Source: Flavobacteriales bacterium
Lineage (GTDB): Bacteria > Bacteroidota > Bacteroidia > Flavobacteriales_G > Salibacteraceae
Direction: 5' to 3'
Assembly (NCBI GenBank): GCA_018609045.1
Contig: JABAYK010000165.1
Location: 1 to 40,006, forward strand
Length of the DNA stretch: 40,006 nucleotides
Part shown: piece by piece, positions 32,842-40,006 of the stretch
Layout of the letters: each line of letters begins with the position of its first letter
Position numbering within the stretch: position 1 is the stretch's first letter
Program-made: the position numbers and the translations under genes
Notes under the pieces: generated by a model
Told to the model about the DNA's origin: nothing
Seen by the model: only the letters and a program-made list of their open reading frames with translations
Database searches by the model: none

Positions 32842-33023
32842 ATAAGAAGTATTGATAACTTTTCATAAAAACTCTTCATTCAGAATTGAGTCGAGCGCAT
32901 GCAAGACGAATTGCGGAATCTGAGCTTTTAGTTGGTAGGTTGCAAATCAACGATAGCTGTAATTATTATATCGAAATTCCTGTTTCCACTGCGTTACGCA
33001 GCAATGGACAGCCATTTTCGTAA

Positions 33024-35690
33024 TTACTTCTCAGATGGTTTAAAAATCATTTTTCTAACCAAATCGAATGGAATAATCAAAAATGAAATAGCCATTATCC
33101 AAATCCAATCTTGAAGGTTTAAGGCATAAGTTCTAAACATCTCACCACCGAAATAAGTGAGTACAACTTGTACCACAAAAATGATAAACACTACCCTTAT
33201 AAATCCTTGATTCTGTGTTATATGGTGAAAAAGGTTGGTACCTTCTACCCTAACATTCAGCTTATTGAAGTTATTTAAGAAAACAAAAACTGCAAAAAAT
33301 GCCGTTAAGAAAACAGCTTCAGAATTTTCACCTCTTTCAAAAATATCTTTGATAAAATCAGCTTTTAAGAAAACAATACAAAGAGCTGTCATAAATAATC
33401 CACTACCTAAAATAGAAGACCACATTGGTTTGGAAATCAATCCTTCTTCTCTCGATTTTGGTTTTTCTTCTAAATGCTTTGGTAAAGGTGGCTCACCACT
33501 AAAAGCCAAAGCCGCTAGGGTATCCATTATCAAGTTAATCCATAACAACTGAATCATAGTTAATGGCAACTCAAAGCCTAAAAATGGACCAATAAATGCC
33601 AATAAAATCGCCGCTACATTCACCGTTAATTGGAAAGTGATAAATTTTTGTACGTTTCTATAAATAACACGGCCATAATGAACGGCACTAACTATTGAGC
33701 TTAGTCTATCATCTAAAATAACAATATCAGAAGCTTCTTTTGCTACTTCGGTTCCACTGCCTAAACCAAAACCAACATCTGAGTTACTCAAAGCAGGACT
33801 ATCATTTACCCCATCACCGGTCATTCCAACAACCATATCTATACTTTGGGCTAGTTTAACCAACCTGGTTTTATCTTGGGGCAAACAGCGGGAAACAACG
33901 CGTAAATTGGGAATAACTACTTTTACTTCCTCGTCTGACATTGCGTTTAACTCATCGCTTTTTAAAGCAACATGAGATTCGTCAAACATCAAACCTACAT
34001 CTTTTGAAATAGCTACTGCGGTCCCGTGTCTATCTCCAGTAAGCATTACAACCTGAATACCAGATTTATTCAATAGAGCAATTGCGTCTTTCGAGTCTTC
34101 TCTTAATTCATCTCTTATTAAACTAAATCCAATTAAATTACAGGCTTCTGGAATTGAATCTTCTGATGCCTCAACTTTAGAAGTAGCAACGCCAATTATT
34201 CTATATCCATCATCAGCTAAACCATCAAGGTAACTATTGAATTTATCTTTTAAGTCGTTAGAAAGAGTTTTTTCTTCGCCAGTTTCTGTATAATATGTAT
34301 CACATAGTTCAAGCACTTTTTCAGCAGCCCCTTTCAAGTAGGTAATCTTTTCACCGTTTGAAAGACTAACATAAACAGCCGAGAATTTTCTAGCTGAGCT
34401 AAACATTACTTGCGATGTTACTTCGCCATCAGGATTGTATTCTTCCTTGTCGGCATTGATGTAATACAACATTGCACGATCGGTGCTATTTCCACCCAAA
34501 ATTCTTTCGTGTTCGTTTTCAGCATGAGGATTAACAACACACGAAGTATTTAAATAAACCGCACTAACCAATAAATCTTTAGATTTTTCTGAAAAATCTT
34601 TTAAAGTCTGCAATTGATGTAGACCATTGCCTTTAGATTCATCAACGGTAAAAAACCCAACAGCGTCAAGAGCTCCTTTTGTTATTGTTCCTGTTTTATC
34701 AGAAAATAAAATATTTAAACTTCCTGCAGTTTCAATCCCCATTAATTGCCTTACCAATACTTTAGATTTAAGCAACTTTTTCATATTTTGAGCCAAAACA
34801 ATGGCAATCATCATGGGTAAACCTTCGGGTACAACCACCACAATAATAATTACAGCAAGAATTAAAGAGTTAAGTAAATCTGGCAAGAATAAATCCCAAG
34901 TAAGAAAGTATTCTGCAACGGTTCCATCGTAATCAATAAAAATTTTGTTTACCAAAAATGCAATGGCAATAAGAGGCGCTCCAAAATAACCGAACTTGGC
35001 AATATCGTTAGCAAGTTGAGAAAGCTTTAATCTCAAAGGACCAATTCTTTCCTCTCCTTTTAAACTTTTAGCAAGTTTTCCGAATAAGGTAGAATTTCCA
35101 ACTTCGGTAACTTCTAAAACACATTCTCCATCTTCAACAATGGTTCCTCTAAAAACTTCGTTTACACTATCTAAACCTTTTGCTTCTGTTTTAGCAACGG
35201 TTTTTTTAACAGGTTCTGGTTCACCATTCAACATGGCTTGGTTTACCTTGATGGTTCCTTGAAAAATTTTACCATCTGCAGGAATTTTATCTCCCGGTTG
35301 AAGAAACACCTTATCACCAACCACAATTTTATCAATGCTAATCATCTTTAGTTCATGTCCTCTAAAGACATTCACAAAAATTCTGGAAGCTTCTTCTTGT
35401 AGTTTTTGAAAAGTTTGTTCGTTCTTGAACTCTGAAAACGTAGCTACTAAGGTTGCCAAAGCAACAGCTACTCCAATTCCAACACCTTCGTACCATTCTG
35501 TATAGCCAAAAATTGAAAGTATAATAACAATTACTAAGGCTACAATTAAAATAATAATCATGGGGTCTTTTAGGTTCTCTAAAAGCTTGCCCATAAAGGT
35601 TTCGGTCTCTTGTTCGGTTAGTTGATTTGATCCATTTTTTATTCTAGATTCTTCAACTTCCTTTTCGGATAATCCGACAACTTCATGCAT
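33024..35690 (-). CDS. Calcium-translocating P-type ATPase
   Basis: An 888-residue inner-membrane pump, P2-type, that exports Ca2+ by ATP hydrolysis. The phosphorylated residue is Asp331 in FSDKTGT. The P2-type signature PEGLP appears in the fourth membrane helix (about 287-291), followed by VRQLMGIETAGSLN. MLTGD and MTGDGVNDSPAL are the ATP-domain hinge motifs. The N-terminal cation-ATPase domain starts VVGLSEKEVEESRIKNG, and about ten membrane helices are present, the last five in the C-terminal 250 residues. This resembles the PMCA-like bacterial Ca2+ pumps. It lies 52 bp behind the fused E1 gene on the same strand, so it may be cotranscribed, although no functional link is known. Confidence 0.93.
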   Translation of the reverse strand: MHEVVGLSEKEVEESRIKNGSNQLTEQETETFMGKLLENLKDPMIIILIVALVIVIILSIFGYTEWYEGVGIGVAVALATLVATFSEFKNEQTFQKLQEEASRIFVNVFRGHELKMISIDKIVVGDKVFLQPGDKIPADGKIFQGTIKVNQAMLNGEPEPVKKTVAKTEAKGLDSVNEVFRGTIVEDGECVLEVTEVGNSTLFGKLAKSLKGEERIGPLRLKLSQLANDIAKFGYFGAPLIAIAFLVNKIFIDYDGTVAEYFLTWDLFLPDLLNSLILAVIIIVVVVPEGLPMMIAIVLAQNMKKLLKSKVLVRQLMGIETAGSLNILFSDKTGTITKGALDAVGFFTVDESKGNGLHQLQTLKDFSEKSKDLLVSAVYLNTSCVVNPHAENEHERILGGNSTDRAMLYYINADKEEYNPDGEVTSQVMFSSARKFSAVYVSLSNGEKITYLKGAAEKVLELCDTYYTETGEEKTLSNDLKDKFNSYLDGLADDGYRIIGVATSKVEASEDSIPEACNLIGFSLIRDELREDSKDAIALLNKSGIQVVMLTGDRHGTAVAISKDVGLMFDESHVALKSDELNAMSDEEVKVVIPNLRVVSRCLPQDKTRLVKLAQSIDMVVGMTGDGVNDSPALSNSDVGFGLGSGTEVAKEASDIVILDDRLSSIVSAVHYGRVIYRNVQKFITFQLTVNVAAILLAFIGPFLGFELPLTMIQLLWINLIMDTLAALAFSGEPPLPKHLEEKPKSREEGLISKPMWSSILGSGLFMTALCIVFLKADFIKDIFERGENSEAVFLTAFFAVFVFLNNFNKLNVRVEGTNLFHHITQNQGFIRVVFIIFVVQVVLTYFGGEMFRTYALNLQDWIWIMAISFLIIPFDLVRKMIFKPSEK

Positions 35691-35742
35691 AAACTTCGGT
35701 TAAAGCAGTATTTGGTGTGAAAAATAAGAAATTAATTGCAAG

Positions 35743-37719
35743 TTAATATTCGATTAGCTCAATTAACTGCTTTTTAAATCTTTTTGAGGGCAAAAATTCA
35801 GTTTCTAAGGTACTAGCAAATGGCACTGGAGTATCTAAAGAAGCTGAGCGTATAACAGGAGCATCAAGAAATTGAAAGCAATTTTCGTTAACGTAGGCTG
35901 CTATTTCTGCTCCAATTCCTCCCATCAAAGTATCCTCATGAAGAATAATTACTTTTCCTGTTTTTTCAACCGAATTTCGAATTGTTTCCCAATCTAAAGG
36001 AGCCAAAGTTCTTAAGTCAATTAAATCAGCTTCAATATTTGGATGTTCCTCTAAAGTTTTTAAAGCCCAATGAACTCCCATTCCATAGGTTACAATTGAA
36101 ACTTGCTTACCCTGCTTTAGCAGGTTTGCCTTACCAAATGGCAAATTAAAGTAACCTAAGCTAACATCTTGTTTTATAGACCTATAAAGAGCCTTATGCT
36201 CGAAAAACATTACAGGATTAGGGTCTTCAAAAGCAGTAATTAATAATCCTTTGGCATCTTCTGGAAAAGCCGGATAGGCAATTTTTAAACCAGGAGTATG
36301 AAAAAACCAAGACTCATTGCTTTGTGAATGAAATGGTCCTGCTCCTACTCCAGCTCCGGTTGGCATTCTAATTACCACATCGGCATTTTGTCCCCAACGC
36401 CAATTTATTTTGGCCAAATTATTTATTATTTGATTGAATCCGCAAGTAACAAAATCGGCAAATTGCATTTCTACCATGGCTTTTTTACCGTCAATAGATA
36501 AACCTAACCCTGCCCCTACTATCGCCGATTCGCAAAGCGGAGTATTTCTTACCCTTTCTATTCCAAACTCCTCTACAAAACCCTCGGTAATTTTGAAAAC
36601 ACCACCATAAGCAGCAATATCTTGTCCCATCAAAACCAAATTTTGGTGCTTTTTCATGCTTTCTTTCAGCCCATCTGAAATTGCATCAATCAACCGCATT
36701 TCTTGTTTATGGTTTTGAGGTAAAATAGGTTGGTATTGAAAAGGTGAAAAAAGATCCGCTACCTCATCTTTAAGGTTAAACTCAACTGCAGGTTCATCAA
36801 ATGCAATTTTTAATGCCTTATTTATTGAGTCAGTAATTTTAGATTTTATGTTTTTGGTTATTTCCTCTGTTAAAATTCCTTCTGAAAATAGAAATTTTTC
36901 GTAGTTATTGGGTGGGTCTAACTTTTGCCATTCATCAAATAATTCTTGTGGAACATACTTGGTGCCTGATGCTTCTTCATGCCCTCGCATTCTAAAAGTA
37001 ATGCATTCAACTAAAACAGGTCTTGGGTTCTCTCTAACAGATTCTGCAATTTTCGAAACTTCATGATAAACTTCTAAAACGTTGTTTCCAGGAATTAACT
37101 TGGTTTCCATGCCATAACCTGGACCTTTATCTACAAAGTTTTTAAACTTGAACTGTTCTGATGAAGGTGTTGAAAGACCATAGCCATTATTTTCTACTAC
37201 AAATATTACAGGCAAATCCCAAACAGCTGCAACGTTAAGTGCTTCATGAAAATCGCCCTCTGAAGAGCCTCCATCGCCAGAAAAAACAAGAGTTACTTTA
37301 TTCTCTTTATTGAGTTTTTTGGAAAGTGCAATTCCATCTGCAATGCCTAATTGTGGGCCTAAATGAGAAATCATTCCAACTATGTGATGTTCTTTTGAGC
37401 CAAAATGAAAAGAGCGATCTCTGCCTTTTGTAAACCCACTTTTTTTACCTTGAAATTGAGCAAACAACTTTTCTAATGGAACATTTCGAGAAGTAAAAAC
37501 ACCTAAATTTCTGTGCATAGGCAAGATATATTCATCTGAAGCTAATGCCATTGTGCAGCCTACAGAAATTGCTTCTTGCCCAATTCCTGAAAACCATTTT
37601 GAAATTTTGCCTTGTCTTAGCAAAATGAGCATTTTTTCCTCAATCATTCGAGGAATCATCAATTGCTTGTAAAGCTCAATTAATAACTCATTTGAGTATG
37701 TTCTGCGGTTAAATTGCAT
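35743..37719 (-). CDS. Fused alpha/beta E1 component of a 2-oxoacid dehydrogenase
   Basis: The thiamine-diphosphate-dependent decarboxylating E1 of a 2-oxoacid dehydrogenase complex, with alpha and beta subunits in one chain of 658 residues. The cofactor motif starts GDGG at residues 148-151 and ends in ENNGYG about 28 residues later. The beta half begins near residue 340, with GQDIAAYGGVFKITEGF and FADFVTCGFNQIINNLAK, and ends in the transketolase C-terminal domain. Such fused forms are typical of Bacteroidota and are annotated as branched-chain 2-oxoisovalerate or pyruvate dehydrogenase; the substrate is not fixed by these motifs. The ATG at 37719 is chosen because a classic promoter lies 17 bp upstream; an ATG at 37764 would start inside it. 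No E2 or E3 gene is nearby. Confidence 0.92.
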   Translation of the reverse strand: MQFNRRTYSNELLIELYKQLMIPRMIEEKMLILLRQGKISKWFSGIGQEAISVGCTMALASDEYILPMHRNLGVFTSRNVPLEKLFAQFQGKKSGFTKGRDRSFHFGSKEHHIVGMISHLGPQLGIADGIALSKKLNKENKVTLVFSGDGGSSEGDFHEALNVAAVWDLPVIFVVENNGYGLSTPSSEQFKFKNFVDKGPGYGMETKLIPGNNVLEVYHEVSKIAESVRENPRPVLVECITFRMRGHEEASGTKYVPQELFDEWQKLDPPNNYEKFLFSEGILTEEITKNIKSKITDSINKALKIAFDEPAVEFNLKDEVADLFSPFQYQPILPQNHKQEMRLIDAISDGLKESMKKHQNLVLMGQDIAAYGGVFKITEGFVEEFGIERVRNTPLCESAIVGAGLGLSIDGKKAMVEMQFADFVTCGFNQIINNLAKINWRWGQNADVVIRMPTGAGVGAGPFHSQSNESWFFHTPGLKIAYPAFPEDAKGLLITAFEDPNPVMFFEHKALYRSIKQDVSLGYFNLPFGKANLLKQGKQVSIVTYGMGVHWALKTLEEHPNIEADLIDLRTLAPLDWETIRNSVEKTGKVIILHEDTLMGGIGAEIAAYVNENCFQFLDAPVIRSASLDTPVPFASTLETEFLPSKRFKKQLIELIEY

Positions 37720-37736
37720 GTGGGTATTTTGAGGCT

Positions 37737-37765
37737 CAAATGTATTTAAATAATATACCTGCAAA
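37737..37765 (-). promoter_or_regulatory. Bacteroidota-type promoter of the fused E1 gene
   Basis: On the minus strand, TTTG (37762-37765) is followed after 17 bp by TACATTTG (37737-37744), a full match to the -33/-7 consensus of the phylum. It lies 17 bp upstream of the ATG at 37719 and helps decide that start. Confidence 0.7.
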
Positions 37766-37811
37766 TGAATCCTGATAAAATTTATATGGTAATTTGGCTA
37801 AATTTGAATCT

Positions 37812-38483
37812 ATGAAAAATTTAAAATTTATTATTACCTTTTTCGCTTCACTATTGATTATAGTTGGATGTAAACCAGATATTGAAGGTTGTACAGACCC
37901 AAAGGCTGATAATTACGATGCATTTGCAACTGTTGATGCCAAAAACTGTATTTATGATGGTGTTTTGGGTGGACCAGGAAACACAGATTCAACCTTAACT
38001 CCTATTTCAGGATGCATGGATAGTACTGCCGCAAATTACAACCCATTGGCAACGATTGATGATGGAAGTTGCGAATTTTTAGGTTGTACCGATCCTGAAT
38101 CAGATAATTATGACCCAAATGCAAATGTTGATGATGGAAGTTGCATTGATAAAAGAGAAAAATTTGTTGGAGATTGGCAGGTAATTAGTGATTGTCCTGC
38201 GATTATTCAAATTTCTGACCCACAAACTATTTCTTACGATACCACAATTGCAGATAGCATATTTTTTACTCCATTTACTGTTTTTGGAGATGCAAGCGGT
38301 TCGGTTAAAGGATTTGATGTTACAATTCCTCAAAAGAACTATTCGTTTGGTGGCTTTATTAATATTTCGTTTGATGGAACAGGGAAAATAAATGATCAAA
38401 AAAATGAAATTATTATTAACCTGAATTATGATGCAGGCTTTGCCGGATCTGGAACATGCACCTTAACCTACACCAAGTTATAA
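37812..38483 (+). CDS. Lipoprotein with three Cys-bounded GCTDP-type repeats
   Basis: A 223-residue surface-type lipoprotein. The N-terminus ends IIVGC, with lipidated Cys20 followed by Lys. Three 21-residue repeats at residues 26-46, 67-87 and 91-111 share Gly-Cys, then D-P/S-x-A/S-D/A-N-Y, ending in D-D/A-G/K-S/N-C. They are acidic (Asp/Asn) and each encloses two cysteines, as in small Ca2+- or disulfide-stabilised modules seen in marine Bacteroidota. The C-terminal domain (about 115-223) is beta-rich, lipocalin-like by eye, and ends SGTCTLTYTKL. The ATG at 37812 is preferred over 37794 because it places the signal peptide directly. It ends 1 bp before the SUI1-type gene, so the two are cotranscribed. 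Function unknown. Confidence 0.85.
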   Translation: MKNLKFIITFFASLLIIVGCKPDIEGCTDPKADNYDAFATVDAKNCIYDGVLGGPGNTDSTLTPISGCMDSTAANYNPLATIDDGSCEFLGCTDPESDNYDPNANVDDGSCIDKREKFVGDWQVISDCPAIIQISDPQTISYDTTIADSIFFTPFTVFGDASGSVKGFDVTIPQKNYSFGGFINISFDGTGKINDQKNEIIINLNYDAGFAGSGTCTLTYTKL

Positions 38484-38484
38484 A

Positions 38485-38838
38485 ATGAGTAAAAAGAAGA
38501 AAAATAACAAGCCTAAACCACAAGGTGGATTTGTTTTTTCTACAAACCCTGATTTTGAATTTGAAACTGATGATTACGCTGAAGAAACCTTGCCTAATAA
38601 CGAGCAAGATTTACGAATTTGGCTAGAAAGAAAAGGTGGTAATAAAATTACCACCGTTATTAAAAATTTTGTTGGAAACGAAAATGATTTAAAAGATTTA
38701 GGCAAAACCCTAAAATCTTTATGCGGAAGTGGTGGCAATGTAAAAGACAATGAAATTATTATCCAAGGAGACCACCGAGAAAAAGTATTAAACCATTTGG
38801 TTAAAAATGGCTATAGGGCTAAAAAATCTGGTGGTTAA
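38485..38838 (+). CDS. SUI1/YciH-family translation initiation factor homologue
   Basis: A 117-residue protein of the SUI1/eIF1 fold, called YciH in bacteria, which can influence start-codon selection. The first 45 residues are a basic and acidic disordered tail (KKKKNNKPKPQGG, then FEFETDDYAEETL). The SUI1 domain follows, with IRIWLERKGGNKITTVIKNF-like core (seen as LRIWLERKGGNKITTVI) and ending LCGSGGNVKDNEIIIQGDHREKVLNHLVKNGY, the conserved SUI1 end. It is cytoplasmic. Its ATG lies 1 bp after the lipoprotein stop, so it is translationally linked to it. Its stop codon touches the stop of the convergent small lipoprotein. Confidence 0.92.
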   Translation: MSKKKKNNKPKPQGGFVFSTNPDFEFETDDYAEETLPNNEQDLRIWLERKGGNKITTVIKNFVGNENDLKDLGKTLKSLCGSGGNVKDNEIIIQGDHREKVLNHLVKNGYRAKKSGG

Positions 38839-39036
38839 TTACACCGCTGAGCAAAAGTAACCTTCTTGTTCTTTTTGGTCGATTTCATAAGGTAGTGCAG
38901 TACAAAAATCTTCTGTAACCTCTTGTTCGGTAACTACGCCACCTTGCTCAATTTCAACTACATGAGTGCACTCGTAACAAGTTGAACAACTGGTTAAAAT
39001 TCCTGCAACAAAAAGACTTAAAACAATTTTTTTCAT
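38839..39036 (-). CDS. Small cysteine-rich lipoprotein
   Basis: A 65-residue protein. The ATG at 39036 starts the signal peptide MKKIVLSLFVAGILTSC, with the lipidation site at Cys17. The mature part has four more cysteines (STCYECTHVVEIEQGG, then DFC and YFC near the end), spaced as if for disulfides in the periplasm. It is very acidic. An upstream ATG at 39105 would put 23 unconserved residues before the signal and overlap the neighbouring gene, so it is rejected. It is downstream of, and in the same direction as, the Crp/Fnr gene, and convergent with the SUI1-type gene. Function unknown. Confidence 0.7.
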   Translation of the reverse strand: MKKIVLSLFVAGILTSCSTCYECTHVVEIEQGGVVTEQEVTEDFCTALPYEIDQKEQEGYFCSAV

Positions 39037-39074
39037 GGTATTTTTTTTTGAATGAATTAACGAAAACAATGCCA

Positions 39075-40006
39075 TTAATTTTTCATTCTGTCTAATTTCT
39101 CCCAATTAACAATTTTAATGTTGCTGCCTTTAATTTCTACTAAACCTTCTTCTTTAAAATCTGATAAGGTTCTGATTACAGATTCTTTTGATGTGCCTAC
39201 AATATTTGCTAAATCTTCTCTAGAAATAGAAATATTAAAGTAATCTTCTTGGTTTTCTTTTTCGTAGCGTTCTTTTAAAAGCACCAACGATTGGGCAACC
39301 CTTTTTCTAACAGAATTGTAAGCTAAATCAATAAGTCTTTCTTCAATTGCCAATAAATTGTTTGAAAGCATGGCAATGAACTTTTTGGCTACATCTTTAT
39401 TTGTGTAAAGCAGGTTAAAAAACTCCTCTTTTGGAATTAAACAAACTTCAGATTCTTCTAAAGTCATAGCAGACTCTGTGTAAGGTTTGTTTTCTAAAAT
39501 GGTAGAATAACCAAAAAACTCTCCTTCTTTATATAGTCCGGTGATATAATCTTTTGCATCATCGTTGGTCATAAAGGTTTTTACTTTTCCTTTATTCAGG
39601 TAATAAATTCCTACAGGGTAACTTCCTTCTCTAAAAACGATGTCTTTTTTATTGTAAATTTTTAAGTCTTTCTCGGCAGATAAATCTTTGAGTTCTTTGT
39701 ACTCCATGGCATCTGTAAAAAACTCTTTTACACCCTCGAAACCTTTTGAATACTCTCTTTTTAAAATTTCAGCTTTTTTTAACCTTACCTCTACTGCATC
39801 CATCAATTCAACATCAGAAAACGGTTTGGTTAGGTAATCATCTGCCCCCATGTTCATTCCTCTTCTAATATCTTCCTTATCCACCTTTGCTGTTAAAAAA
39901 ATGAAAGGAATTTTAGCAGGATTTACGGTTTCAATTAATCCTTTTTGGTCAATGGTTATTATGCCATCTACAGCAGTTTTAATAATGGCGTTTATTTGCT
40001 CAGTAG
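39075..40006 (-). CDS. Crp/Fnr-family regulator with a PAS/receiver chimeric N-terminus (partial)
   Basis: The gene continues beyond the right edge, so its start is missing. The visible part is a receiver fragment (IPFIFLTAKVDKEDI, then GADDYLTKPFSDVELM), a linker, a cyclic-nucleotide-binding domain (IVFREGSYPVGIYYLNKGKVKTF to EEFFNLL) and a Crp-type winged helix-turn-helix (ISREDLANIVGTSKESVIRTLSDF). The usual family has a complete receiver at the N-terminus. Here, upstream of IPFIFLTAK, the open frame reads QINAIIKTAVDGIITID and QKGLIETVNPA, which is the start of a PAS domain. The PAS part stops after NPA and joins the second half of the receiver in frame, so the receiver's phospho-acceptor Asp is absent. 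This could be a deletion, a fusion or an assembly error. Its own stop is TAA. The small lipoprotein starts 38 bp downstream. Confidence 0.85.
   Translation of the reverse strand, partial: TEQINAIIKTAVDGIITIDQKGLIETVNPAKIPFIFLTAKVDKEDIRRGMNMGADDYLTKPFSDVELMDAVEVRLKKAEILKREYSKGFEGVKEFFTDAMEYKELKDLSAEKDLKIYNKKDIVFREGSYPVGIYYLNKGKVKTFMTNDDAKDYITGLYKEGEFFGYSTILENKPYTESAMTLEESEVCLIPKEEFFNLLYTNKDVAKKFIAMLSNNLLAIEERLIDLAYNSVRKRVAQSLVLLKERYEKENQEDYFNISISREDLANIVGTSKESVIRTLSDFKEEGLVEIKGSNIKIVNWEKLDRMKN

Larger units (their letters stand above)
32542..33023. other. Gene-free repeat island between convergent genes
   Basis: About 480 bp without a credible gene. It holds a half copy of the long palindromic repeat, the shared word AGTCTGAGCCC, two near-identical 21-bp direct repeats that flank a group of hairpins, and a stretch with ATTCAGAATTGAG near 32880. 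It separates the BaiN-type gene from the convergent Ca2+-ATPase. Confidence 0.8.

Noticed and set aside
33001-33023. A short plus-strand open frame (32932-33114) antisense to the Ca2+-ATPase end
   Set aside because: It has no family resemblance and no start context, and it crosses the repeat island and the 3' end of a clear gene on the other strand.

Overview
The window is AT-rich chromosomal DNA (roughly one third G+C by eye) from a member of the Bacteroidota, most likely Flavobacteriia or a near relative. The evidence is a PorP/SprF protein paired with an OmpA-family protein, a type IX secretion sorting domain, a fused alpha/beta E1 dehydrogenase, a Bacteroidota-type promoter (TTTG, 17 bp, TAnnTTTG) and lipoproteins with a Cys-Lys or Cys-Gln start. 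No rRNA, tRNA, CRISPR array, integrase or transposase was seen.

Layout. 1-7.3 kb: a sulfotransferase, a LysR regulator with an ATC-N9-GAT palindrome behind it, a GH30 glycosidase lipoprotein, then small secreted or cupin proteins and a protein that joins a periplasmic repeat region to a channel-like membrane module. 7.4-9.7 kb: a thiamine-binding protein diverging from a short alpha-glucan phosphorylase, then an RRM protein with a good terminator. 9.8-11.5 kb: a damaged type IX cargo gene facing a NarL-type regulator. 11.6-14.0 kb: a WYL regulator followed by a two-gene unit of unknown function. 14.1-18.4 kb: a MacAB-like operon (ATPase, two permeases, adaptor). 18.4-21.3 kb: a single-domain receiver, RecQ and a TerB-like protein. 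21.3-24.8 kb: a repeat island, an AlkB-type hydroxylase, an Hsp31/HchA-type protein behind a 21-bp tandem repeat, a membrane protein with an abnormal C-terminus and a heptamer microsatellite. 24.8-27.8 kb: PorP/SprF plus OmpA. 27.8-32.5 kb: an NDH-2 gene with an internal stop, a coiled-coil membrane protein, a phosphohexomutase and a BaiN/HI0933 flavoprotein. 32.5-33.0 kb: a second repeat island. 33.0-37.7 kb, minus strand: fused E1 dehydrogenase, then a Ca2+ P-type ATPase. 37.8-40.0 kb: a repeat lipoprotein, SUI1/YciH, a small Cys-rich lipoprotein and a truncated Crp/Fnr protein whose N-terminus joins half a PAS domain to half a receiver.

How the genes relate. Most of the window is ordinary housekeeping and envelope biology: glucan turnover (phosphorylase and phosphohexomutase), respiration (NDH-2), 2-oxoacid oxidation, ion and macrolide-type export, and type IX secretion. 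I found no clear undescribed defence or mobile system. The points most worth a second look are four disrupted or chimeric genes within about 30 kb (9852-10905, 24032-24514, 27842-29110 and the PAS/receiver joint near 39925), the beta-helix/channel-like protein at 4510-6267, the LysR-box-like palindrome at 2004-2018, the 21-bp tandem repeat before the HchA-type gene, and the palindromic repeat families. TGA is a genuine stop elsewhere in the window, so the internal TGA codons look like lesions (or sequence errors) and not recoding.
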